Shown here: positions 1 to 5,588 of the stretch, piece by piece | Position numbering within the stretch: the stretch's first letter is position 1 | Layout of the letters: each line of letters opens with the position of its first letter | Assembly (NCBI GenBank): GCA_958446785.1 | Contig: CAUCXP010000116.1 | Coordinates: forward strand, 1 to 5,588 | DNA: 5,588 bases | Origin: an uncultured Collinsella sp. | GTDB taxonomy: Bacteria; Actinomycetota; Coriobacteriia; Coriobacteriales; Coriobacteriaceae | Direction: 5' to 3' | The notes under the pieces: model-generated | What the model saw: only the letters and a program-made list of their open reading frames with translations | Database searches by the model: none | What the model was told of the DNA's origin: nothing | Made by a program: the position numbers and the translations under genes

Positions 1-19
1 CGAGCCGTCGGATGACTTG

Positions 20-54
20 AAGAAGGGGGAGGCCTCGCGGCCTCCCCCTTTTTT
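20..54 (+). terminator. Strong rho-independent terminator of an upstream gene
   Basis: A perfect 10-bp GC stem (GGGGGAGGCC at 25-34 with GGCCTCCCCC at 39-48) closes a TCGC tetraloop at 35-38 and is followed directly by six T at 49-54. The A-rich bases just before the stem (20-24) can pair with part of the T tract. The T run lies on the right side only, so it terminates rightward transcription arriving from outside the window. It separates that unit from the acpS operon. Stop codons at 13-15 and 18-20 in two forward frames could end the upstream gene, but too little sequence is present to name it. Confidence 0.93.
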
Positions 55-68
55 GTATCTCGGGCAAT

Positions 69-98
69 TTGTCTCACATAGTAGCTGTGTTTTATAAC
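69..98 (+). promoter_or_regulatory. Possible upstream sigma70-type promoter (P1) of the operon
   Basis: TTGTCT at 69-74 (4 of 6 matches to TTGACA) and TATAAC at 93-98 (5 of 6 matches to TATAAT) are separated by 18 bp. The site lies in the terminator-acpS gap, where a promoter is expected. Transcription would start near 105. It competes with the second pair downstream, and either or both could be real. Identified by eye only. Confidence 0.35.
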
Positions 99-104
99 CC
101 TCGT

Positions 105-134
105 TTGTCGCATCTTCTGTGAACGGGCTACAAT
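105..134 (+). promoter_or_regulatory. Probable sigma70-type promoter (P2) of the acpS operon
   Basis: TTGTCG at 105-110 (4 of 6) and TACAAT at 129-134 (5 of 6) are separated by 18 bp. The predicted start near 141 would give a short leader of about 23 nt before the acpS ATG at 164, containing the ribosome binding site. It is the only intergenic space in the window large enough for a promoter, and all downstream genes are tightly packed, so this region probably drives the whole operon. Confidence 0.5.
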
Positions 135-153
135 AACTTAGTCTGTGCGATAT

Positions 154-160
154 GGAGGTG
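154..160 (+). promoter_or_regulatory. Ribosome binding site that fixes the acpS start at 164
   Basis: GGAGGTG at 154-160 is a near-perfect Shine-Dalgarno sequence, with GGAGG ending 5 nt before the ATG at 164. It overlaps the third base of an in-frame ATG at 152. That upstream ATG would therefore begin inside the ribosome binding site and has no good site of its own, so the start at 164 is preferred. Confidence 0.88.
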
Positions 161-163
161 AAC

Positions 164-703
164 ATGGCTGAAGCTGGTATCGGCGTTGATATCGTCGAGA
201 TTTCCCGCATGAAATCAATTCTTGAAAAGACGCCGTCGTTTGCTCGGCGTGTGTTTACCGAAGAAGAGCGTGCGTATTGCGATGCATCATCGCGTCCCGC
301 TGCTCACTATGCGAGCCGCTTTGCTTCGCGCGAGGCGGTGCTTAAAGCTCTCGGCACGGGTTTTAGTCAAGGCGTGGGTCGCAAGGATGTTTCGGTAACG
401 CGTGATAAACTCGGCAAACCGAAGGCGCTGCTTTCGGGCCGTGCTCTCGAGATCGCTCAAGAACTGGGCGTTGTTGAGGTCGCTCTTTCCATTACGCTTA
501 CGGGAGACTTGGCCGTTGCGAATGCCATCGCGATTACCGAAGATGCTCGGCCTAAGCCAAAAGATGAAAAGGTGAGCACCAAGAAACGCGTTGCGCAGAC
601 ATTTAAAGAGGCTCGCTCTGTATTAGATGAGCTCGAGCAGCTGCAGAATTCAGCATTGACGGAGCACCTGGGCGATGCTTCGCAAGATACGCTAGGAGCA
701 TAG
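164..703 (+). CDS. acpS: Holo-[acyl-carrier-protein] synthase with C-terminal extension
   Basis: AcpS transfers 4'-phosphopantetheine from coenzyme A to a serine of apo-ACP, activating it for fatty acid synthesis in the cytoplasm. The 179-residue product has the family landmarks in order: GIGVDIVEISR at 5-15 (Asp9 is the expected magnesium ligand), RFASREAVLKALG at 52-64 (Glu57 metal ligand, Lys61), LGKP at 83-86, and a last motif SITLTGDLAVA at 109-119. Typical family members have SI[ST]HT in that last motif, so the usual His is Leu112 here. Typical AcpS is about 120-125 residues and ends soon after this motif. Here about 50 more residues follow: a charged linker (about 127-141) and a probable amphipathic helix (about 142-168). 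The start at 164 is chosen from the Shine-Dalgarno site; 152 is the longer alternative. First gene of the operon; its TAG abuts the nnr ATG. The family call is secure, full catalytic competence less so. Confidence 0.93.
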   Translation: MAEAGIGVDIVEISRMKSILEKTPSFARRVFTEEERAYCDASSRPAAHYASRFASREAVLKALGTGFSQGVGRKDVSVTRDKLGKPKALLSGRALEIAQELGVVEVALSITLTGDLAVANAIAITEDARPKPKDEKVSTKKRVAQTFKEARSVLDELEQLQNSALTEHLGDASQDTLGA

Positions 704-2320
704 ATGAAACCGGTTTTGAGTACCGAAGAAGTCGTTCGTCTCGAGGATATCATCGAACGCGAAGGGACTTCGAAGGCCGAGCTTATGGAGCTAGCGGGTG
801 AGTTTGCCGCTAACGAGGTCTTGAAGCTCAATCCCGATCGGGTTCTCGTTTTGGTCGGTTTTGGTAATAATGGCGGCGACGGTTGGGTTGCCGCCGATAT
901 CCTGAGCCACAAGGGTGTGGACGTGGATATCGTTTCTCCGGTTGAGCCGGATGAGATTCCTGCTGCTCTGGCACGTCATGTTGCTCGTCGAACTGCCGGC
1001 CGCGATGTGCACGTTTGCGTCGGTCCCTCGCGTGACGAACTCGAGGTTTTGATCGATAAGGCCGATGTTGTTGTCGATGCCATTTTTGGTACCGGTTTCC
1101 ACGGGAATCTGCGTGCGCCGTTCTCCATTTGGATTCCTACGGTCAATGAATGCGCCGATTGTGTCGTATCCATTGATGTCCCCTCGGGCCTGAATGCCGA
1201 GACGGGCGTTGTTGATGACGACTGCATTCGTGCCGAGCGCACGGTGACGATGATTGCGCCCAAGATTGGTCTGTATAGCGCTGATGGTCCTGAGTATGCT
1301 GGCGATTTGATCTGCGGCAATCTTTACGACCGTCTTGACGAGGTCATCGATGATGTCGACCACGCCGCCGAGATTGTCGAGCCCGGTGACTTAGTTGATT
1401 ACTTTGCTCCGCTACCATCGAATATCGATAAGTATTCCCGTGGCTCTGTGCTTATTGTCGCCGGATCTGCGCAATATCCTGGTGCTGCCATTATGGCGGC
1501 CAAGTCTGCAGCTCGCGCGGGTGCTGGTTACGTGGCAGTCGCGGCTCCTGACGCCTGCGCCAATCTCATTCGCATGGCACTTCCTTCGATTCCGGTCTTT
1601 GCTATTCCGTCTGATTCCCGCGGCTCCTTTGGCGCCGCTGCGCGCATGACGGTGTGCGAGATCGCAAAGAAGTACAGCTGCGTGCTGTGCGGTCCCGGTA
1701 TGACGACGTCTGCCGGCGCTATGCAGGTGGTTTCGGGCTTGCTCGAGCTTGATGTACCGCTAATTTTGGACGCCGATGCACTCAACTGCCTTGCTAAGAT
1801 TGCCATTGACGGTATTGATAGTAACCCCGAGATGTATCGCCGCGAGCAGCCGTTGGTTATGACGCCGCACTATCGTGAGCTTTCGCGCCTGGTTGCCGGT
1901 GACGAGGTGAACGACCTTGGTACCGCGATTGCGGCCGCGCAGAAGGTTGTCTGGGCTGCAGGCTCCGACAATCTGGTGGTCATAGCCAAGGGGCCGACGA
2001 CGGCTATCTGTGGCGTTGAGCGTGTGCTGCTGCCGCTCTCGGGTCCGGCTTCTCTGGCAACTGCCGGTTCGGGTGATGTTCTCGCGGGTATTTTGGCCGG
2101 CACGCTTGCCACCATGCGCGACGAGATGGATCGTTGGGAGTTGCTGTATTCGTACGCCGTCGCACTTCACAGCTACGCCGGTTTTGCCGCGGCGACGGAG
2201 TATGGTGAGAAGAGCGTCATCGCGACCGATCTTATCGACTTGATCGGTCCTGCCATGGAGCTGGCGGCAAAGGATGCGCTCGAAGATCTGGGAATCATGG
2301 ACGAAGGGTCGGATGACTAA
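704..2320 (+). CDS. nnr: Bifunctional NAD(P)HX epimerase / ADP-dependent NAD(P)HX dehydratase
   Basis: This nicotinamide nucleotide repair enzyme rescues NADH and NADPH damaged by hydration. The N-terminal domain interconverts R and S hydrates, and the C-terminal domain dehydrates the S form using ADP (ATP in some members). The 538-residue length fits the fused YjeF form. The epimerase domain (about 1-215) shows GFGNNGGDGWVAA at 52-64, DAIFGTG at 125-131 and SIDVPSGLNAETG at 156-168. The dehydratase domain (about 230-525) has a ribokinase-like fold and shows KYSRGSVLIVAGS at 243-255, GAGYV at 273-277, GPGM at 330-333, LDADALN at 355-361 and GSGDVLAG at 455-462, with Asp458 the likely catalytic base. 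The usual TPHPGE motif reads TPHYRE at 387-392. AGGAG at 694-698 sits 5 nt before the ATG, inside the end of acpS, with no gap between the genes. Function is confident. Confidence 0.96.
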   Translation: MKPVLSTEEVVRLEDIIEREGTSKAELMELAGEFAANEVLKLNPDRVLVLVGFGNNGGDGWVAADILSHKGVDVDIVSPVEPDEIPAALARHVARRTAGRDVHVCVGPSRDELEVLIDKADVVVDAIFGTGFHGNLRAPFSIWIPTVNECADCVVSIDVPSGLNAETGVVDDDCIRAERTVTMIAPKIGLYSADGPEYAGDLICGNLYDRLDEVIDDVDHAAEIVEPGDLVDYFAPLPSNIDKYSRGSVLIVAGSAQYPGAAIMAAKSAARAGAGYVAVAAPDACANLIRMALPSIPVFAIPSDSRGSFGAAARMTVCEIAKKYSCVLCGPGMTTSAGAMQVVSGLLELDVPLILDADALNCLAKIAIDGIDSNPEMYRREQPLVMTPHYRELSRLVAGDEVNDLGTAIAAAQKVVWAAGSDNLVVIAKGPTTAICGVERVLLPLSGPASLATAGSGDVLAGILAGTLATMRDEMDRWELLYSYAVALHSYAGFAAATEYGEKSVIATDLIDLIGPAMELAAKDALEDLGIMDEGSDD

Positions 2321-2322
2321 TC

Positions 2323-3468
2323 ATGAATAAAGCCGATTTGACGCGCTGGTCCTGGGTCGAGATCGACCGCGGGGCGCTCCGTCGCAACACGAGGGCCTAT
2401 AAGAACTTGTTGAATCCGCGTCAGCGCCTGTGCTGCGTGGTCAAGGCCGATGCTTATGGTCATGGAGCTGTTGAGTGTGCCAAGATCATGTATTCGGCCG
2501 GTGCCGACATGTTTGCCGTGGCGACGGTTAACGAGGGCGTTGGGCTCCGTCAGGGCGGGATTACTAAGCCCGTCCTGATTCTAAGTGAGCCGCCTATCGA
2601 GGCTATTCCTGCATTGCTCGAATTCGATATCATGCCCTCGGTCTATACGTCCGATTTTGCTCTTGCGTATGGCGAATGCGCCGTCGCGGCGGGCAAGGTG
2701 GGCAAGTACCATCTTGCCATCGAGACGGGCATGAATCGTATCGGTGTTCACTACACACAGGTGCTCGACTTTGTACGCGGCATCAGTTTCCATCGCGGCA
2801 TCCAGTGCGACGGCGTATTTACGCACTTTGCCACGGCCGATGAACCTTCGGGTTGGGACTACAAGCTGCAGTGCCAGCGTTTTACCGAGGCCGTTCAGGC
2901 CATTAAGGACGCAGGTTTTGAATGCGGTATCGTGCATTGTGCCAATACGCCGTCCTCGATGCTCGATTCTTCAATGCACTTTGACATGATTCGTGCCGGC
3001 ATCGGTTTGTATGGTCTGCAGCCATGTGAGCTGAGTGGTCGCGTGATGCAGCTTGATCCCGTCATGAGCGTCCACGCGCGTGTGACGCGCGTGGCGCATC
3101 CTGCGATGGGCGAGGGCGTGGGCTACGGCTTTACCTACCGCGTACCGCGCACGCGCGTTCAGATCTGCACCCTTCCGATCGGTTATGCCGATGGCCTTTC
3201 GCGTACGCTTTCCAATCGTATGGACGTGCTGTATCGCGGCGAGCGTGTGCGTCAGGTGGGCAATATCTGCATGGACCAGTTTATGGTCGCCATTCAGTCC
3301 AACCCGGCGCATGAGATTCCCGAGGCCGAGTATGGTGACGAGATGATCATTGTCGGCCGCGATGGAGATGCCGAGATTACCATGGACGAGATGGCGCGCC
3401 TACGCGGCACGATTAACTACGAGGTCGCTTGCGGCTTTGGTATGCGTCTCGACAAGGTCTACGTGTAG
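2323..3468 (+). CDS. alr: Alanine racemase (PLP-dependent)
   Basis: Alr interconverts L- and D-alanine and supplies D-alanine for peptidoglycan. The 381-residue product has normal length and both domains. The N-terminal barrel carries VVKADAYGHG at 39-48, where Lys41 is the expected PLP Schiff-base lysine, then ETGMNRIG at 134-141 with Arg139 at the position of the PLP-contacting arginine. RAGIGLYG is at 224-231. The C-terminal domain has VGYGFTYR at 266-273, whose Tyr268 is the expected second catalytic base, then PIGYADGLSR at 285-294 and ICMDQ at 315-319. Ala132 occupies the site that is a carbamylated lysine in the Geobacillus enzyme. The ATG lies 2 bp after the nnr stop and has only a distant purine-rich site (AAGGG near 2304-2308), so translation is probably coupled to nnr. 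Function is confident. Confidence 0.97.
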   Translation: MNKADLTRWSWVEIDRGALRRNTRAYKNLLNPRQRLCCVVKADAYGHGAVECAKIMYSAGADMFAVATVNEGVGLRQGGITKPVLILSEPPIEAIPALLEFDIMPSVYTSDFALAYGECAVAAGKVGKYHLAIETGMNRIGVHYTQVLDFVRGISFHRGIQCDGVFTHFATADEPSGWDYKLQCQRFTEAVQAIKDAGFECGIVHCANTPSSMLDSSMHFDMIRAGIGLYGLQPCELSGRVMQLDPVMSVHARVTRVAHPAMGEGVGYGFTYRVPRTRVQICTLPIGYADGLSRTLSNRMDVLYRGERVRQVGNICMDQFMVAIQSNPAHEIPEAEYGDEMIIVGRDGDAEITMDEMARLRGTINYEVACGFGMRLDKVYV

Positions 3469-3471
3469 GAG
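3467..3471 (+). promoter_or_regulatory. Ribosome binding site that fixes the glycosylase start at 3477
   Basis: AGGAG at 3467-3471 overlaps the alr TAG stop and ends 5 nt before the ATG at 3477. The open frame extends upstream to an ATG at 3429 inside alr, but that would add 16 residues translated from conserved alr coding sequence and has no matching site. The start at 3477 is therefore preferred. Confidence 0.88.
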
Positions 3472-3476
3472 TCGCT

Positions 3477-4097
3477 ATGGGCGTCATGCACATCCCCGGC
3501 CATAGCCATCAGGCGCCGCGTGAGGTCGCACTCGAGGAGATCGAGGCCGTTCTGGGCGATTGTCACCTTTGCCAGCTTTACCAGTCGCGCCATAACATCG
3601 TGTTTGGCGTGGGAAACCCCCACGCTCGCGTGATGTTTATTGGCGAGGCGCCGGGCCGCAATGAGGATTTGCAGGGCGAGCCCTTTGTGGGGGCGGCAGG
3701 CGAGGACCTCAACGGCATTTTGTCGCTGGCGGGGCTCAAACGCGAAGACGTCTACATTGCCAACGTGCTTAAGTGCCGCCCGCCGGGAAACCGCAATCCG
3801 CGTCCCGAGGAAGTGCTGGCTTGCTCGCCATTTTTGCGTGAGCAGATTCGAAGCATCTGGCCCGATATTATTGTGACGCTCGGCAACCCCGCGACGCACT
3901 TTGTGCTAAAGACCGAGATTGGCATTACTAAGCTGCGCGGCAGGTTCCACCAGATGGGGCATTTTGTGGTAATGCCCACGTTCCATCCGGCAGCAGCGCT
4001 GCGCAATCCGGCGTGGCAGGAGCTGCTGGAGGAAGACTTTAAGATGCTGGGCGACTATCTGGAGCGACATCCCGCGCCAGAGGACGCCTCGGAATAA
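3477..4097 (+). CDS. Family 4 (iron-sulfur) uracil-DNA glycosylase
   Basis: This enzyme excises uracil that arises in DNA by cytosine deamination or dUMP incorporation, starting base excision repair. The 206-residue product has the four-cysteine pattern expected for the [4Fe-4S] cluster: Cys29 and Cys32 (CHLC), Cys100 in LKCRPPGNRNP, and Cys116. Motif A is GEAPGRNED at 57-65, followed by GEPFVGAAG at 67-75. The C-terminal motif is HPAAALRNP at 170-178. The GEAPG motif together with the cysteines fits family 4 rather than cluster-free families 1-3. Related proteins are sometimes annotated as phage SPO1 DNA polymerase-like because of homology to that protein's N-terminus; nothing here suggests a polymerase. 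An ATG at 3486 is an alternative start. The gene is 8 bp from alr and 12 bp from tsaE and ends with tandem stops (TAATAA at 4095-4100). Confidence 0.94.
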   Translation: MGVMHIPGHSHQAPREVALEEIEAVLGDCHLCQLYQSRHNIVFGVGNPHARVMFIGEAPGRNEDLQGEPFVGAAGEDLNGILSLAGLKREDVYIANVLKCRPPGNRNPRPEEVLACSPFLREQIRSIWPDIIVTLGNPATHFVLKTEIGITKLRGRFHQMGHFVVMPTFHPAAALRNPAWQELLEEDFKMLGDYLERHPAPEDASE

Positions 4098-4109
4098 TAA
4101 GGAGCATAT

Positions 4110-4616
4110 ATGTCCCTGGAGCGCCTGGGGGTAGGTACTTACAAAACGACTTGCGCTGCCGATACGGAGTACTTTGGCGAGCTAATTGCACCGTGCCTTG
4201 AGGACGGCGATGTGCTCATCCTGACCGGTGGCCTGGGAGTGGGCAAAACTCACTTTACCAAGGGCGTCTCGCGCGGGCTGGGCGATGGGCATATGGTTAC
4301 GAGCCCTACGTTCGCCCTCATAGCCGTTCACGATCAAGGTCGTATTCCGCTGTTTCACTTTGATCTATACCGCCTGGAGCATGCCTACGAGCTCGAGGAT
4401 ACGGGCATTTTCGATGTGCTGGGCTATGAGGGTGCTTGCCTGCTGGAATGGGGCGAACAATTCCAGGACGAGCTGACGGATGAGTATCTTTCGGTGACGC
4501 TCAGGCGTGATGAGGGCGACAGCGACGTGCGAACGATAACGCTTGAGGCGCACGGTGACCGCGCAATGGAGCTTTCCCATTTGATTGATAAGGCTGTACA
4601 AGATGAGCTTGCATAA
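4110..4616 (+). CDS. tsaE: tRNA t6A biosynthesis ATPase TsaE
   Basis: TsaE is the small P-loop ATPase that, with TsaB and TsaD, forms the bacterial threonylcarbamoyl-transferase complex making t6A at position 37 of ANN-decoding tRNAs. Its ATP hydrolysis supports turnover of the TsaBD complex. The 168-residue product shows Walker A GGLGVGKT at 40-47 (Lys46), the SPTF motif at 65-68, HFDLYRL at 83-89 in the Walker B region with its acidic residue, and LLEWGEQF at 111-118 with the conserved Glu-Trp pair. The usual length is about 150-165 residues. AAGGAG at 4099-4104 lies 5 nt before the ATG. The 3' end overlaps the next gene by 14 bp, so TsaE and TsaB are probably made in coupled fashion, as fits two partners of one complex. 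Confidence 0.96.
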   Translation: MSLERLGVGTYKTTCAADTEYFGELIAPCLEDGDVLILTGGLGVGKTHFTKGVSRGLGDGHMVTSPTFALIAVHDQGRIPLFHFDLYRLEHAYELEDTGIFDVLGYEGACLLEWGEQFQDELTDEYLSVTLRRDEGDSDVRTITLEAHGDRAMELSHLIDKAVQDELA

Positions 4617-5588
4617 CGACAACGCGCTGGTGGTGGCGCTCGATACCTCGACTGACATGCTTGCCTGCGCGGCAAGCTGGATTGATGGGCAGACGGGTGA
4701 GACGAAGCTCGTGAGTGGCGACCACATGTGTCGCCGTCACGCCAACGTTGAGCTCGTGAATACCGTTGATGGCGTGCTGGCTCAAGCCGGTCTGGATCGC
4801 AGCGATGTTGGTTGCTATGTGGTCGGCCGCGGCCCGGGGTCCTTTACGGGTGTGCGCATCGGCATCTCCACTGCCAAGGGCCTCGCGCGTGGTGCCAATG
4901 TTCCGCTGCTGGGCGTGTCGACGCTCGACGCTTGCGCTTGGACGGCGTGGAAGGCTGGCGTGCGCGGCAAGCTTGGTATCTTGGCCGATGCTATGCGCGG
5001 TGAGGTATATCCGGCGCTGTATATGCTGGTCGATGAGGGTCCCGAGCGTCAATTTGAGCGCGAACACGTGGTCAAGGCCGCCGTGGCGCTCGATGAGTGG
5101 CGCCAAGCAGCGGACTGGGGCCAGGTTCAGCTGACCGGTGACGGTCTCGTGCGCTATGGCAAGCTGCTGGGTGAGGACGAGGCCGCCCGCTGCGTGGAGC
5201 GCGACCTGTGGTGGCCTTCGGGCGAGGGCTTGCTGCTCGCGCACGCTGCGGGTGACGGCGATCCGGCCCGCGTCCTGCCGATTTACACGCGCCTTTCGGA
5301 TGCCGAGGAAAACGAGCGCAAGCGTCTTGGTCTTGCCGAGAGTGCGCAGAGCGAAATTACGGGTGTTGCCGATGAGCTCGCCGGTCGTCATCTGCAGTTC
5401 CGTCCCATGGGCGCGGCGGATGCCGAGGGCGCAAGCGCGCTGGAGGCTGCCTGCTTTGAAGGTGCCGGACACGAGGCATGGACGCCGGGCATGTTCCTGT
5501 CCGAACGGGGCGAGGACGTCGCTGCGCCGCGTAGTTGGCGGGTGGCACACGACGACGGCAAGCTGCTGGGCCTCGCCGGCGGTATGGT
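4603..5588 (+). CDS. tsaB: TsaB-RimI fusion, 3' end outside the window
   Basis: The frame is open from the ATG at 4603 to the right edge (328 codons plus 2 bases). Residues 1 to about 230 are TsaB, the dimerising partner of TsaD in t6A synthesis: ALDTST at 12-17, RRHANVEL at 44-51, GRGPGSFTGVRIG at 75-87, DAMRGEVY at 129-136 and PIYTR at 226-230, which marks the usual TsaB C-terminus. A charged linker (about 231-263) leads into the start of a RimI-like GNAT N-acetyltransferase: LQFRPM at 264-269 (first strand), a helix with LEAACF near 280-285, WTPGMFLSE at 293-301 and SWRVAHDDGKLLGLAGGM at 311-328. The acetyl-CoA loop would lie beyond the edge. An in-frame stop at 4582-4584 limits the start; AAGG at 4590-4593 is a moderate ribosome binding site. 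The TsaB call is firm; RimI rests on about 65 residues. Confidence 0.92.
   Translation, partial: MSLHNDNALVVALDTSTDMLACAASWIDGQTGETKLVSGDHMCRRHANVELVNTVDGVLAQAGLDRSDVGCYVVGRGPGSFTGVRIGISTAKGLARGANVPLLGVSTLDACAWTAWKAGVRGKLGILADAMRGEVYPALYMLVDEGPERQFEREHVVKAAVALDEWRQAADWGQVQLTGDGLVRYGKLLGEDEAARCVERDLWWPSGEGLLLAHAAGDGDPARVLPIYTRLSDAEENERKRLGLAESAQSEITGVADELAGRHLQFRPMGAADAEGASALEAACFEGAGHEAWTPGMFLSERGEDVAAPRSWRVAHDDGKLLGLAGGM

Noticed and set aside
1..20. C-terminal end of an upstream protein-coding gene
   Set aside because: Stops occur at 13-15 and 18-20 in two frames, and the third frame runs through the terminator. Fewer than seven codons are present, so neither frame nor identity can be decided.
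152..163. Upstream ATG at 152 as the acpS start
   Set aside because: Its last base is the first base of the GGAGGTG ribosome binding site that serves the ATG at 164, and it has no well-placed site of its own.
61..163. Riboswitch or small RNA in the acpS leader
   Set aside because: The leader is short, has no strong hairpin or second terminator, and shows no conserved riboswitch-like core that I can recognise.
457..912. Minus-strand open frame of 151 codons across the acpS/nnr junction
   Set aside because: It is antisense to two confidently identified genes, is Ser/Thr/Arg-rich with no recognisable motif, and has no promoter or ribosome binding context.
3429..3476. ATG at 3429 as the glycosylase start
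   Set aside because: The added residues come from the conserved 3' end of alr read in another frame, and the strong AGGAG at 3467-3471 points to 3477.
3607..3625. 7-bp inverted repeat (GCGTGGG / CCCACGC) within the glycosylase gene
   Set aside because: It encodes the GVGNPHA segment just ahead of the motif A strand, has no T tract, and is short enough to arise by chance in GC-rich coding DNA.
4501..5550. Long minus-strand open frame of 349 codons opposite tsaE/tsaB
   Set aside because: It lies antisense to clear TsaE and TsaB-RimI coding sequence with recognisable motifs. Its translation is low-complexity Arg/His/Ala/Thr-rich with no family motif, as expected for a shadow frame in GC-rich DNA.

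Overview
The window is a compact, same-strand run of bacterial housekeeping genes. The base composition is fairly GC-rich and rises from left to right. I recognise, in order, acpS, nnr, alr, a family 4 uracil-DNA glycosylase, tsaE, and the start of a tsaB-rimI fusion that runs off the right edge. GC content, strong Shine-Dalgarno sites and gene content suggest an actinobacterium, most plausibly Coriobacteriia (Collinsella-like). That assignment rests on general recall of such genomes, not on a search.

Layout: positions 1-60 hold a strong rho-independent terminator for a gene or RNA outside the window. Positions 61-163 are the intergenic leader, with two promoter-like hexamer pairs and a strong ribosome binding site. 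From 164 to the right edge the DNA is almost entirely coding. Gene junctions are 0 bp (acpS/nnr), 2 bp (nnr/alr), 8 bp (alr/udg), 12 bp (udg/tsaE) and a 14 bp overlap (tsaE/tsaB). This is the signature of one operon with translational coupling, and I see no internal terminator.

Roles: AcpS activates acyl carrier protein for lipid synthesis. Nnr repairs damaged NAD(P)H hydrates. Alr supplies D-alanine for peptidoglycan. The glycosylase removes uracil from DNA. TsaE and TsaB belong to the t6A tRNA-modification machinery, and RimI acetylates protein N-termini, classically ribosomal protein S18. The genes share little pathway logic beyond growth and maintenance. The acpS-nnr-alr and alr-tsaE-tsaB-rimI neighbourhoods are known from other bacteria.

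I found no mobile element, CRISPR array, RNA gene or evidently new system. The points worth a second look are details inside known families: a C-terminally extended AcpS that lacks the usual histidine of its last motif, an alanine racemase with Ala where the carbamylated lysine usually sits, an altered TPHPGE motif in Nnr, the glycosylase gene placed inside the alr-tsaE neighbourhood, and the TsaB-RimI fusion.
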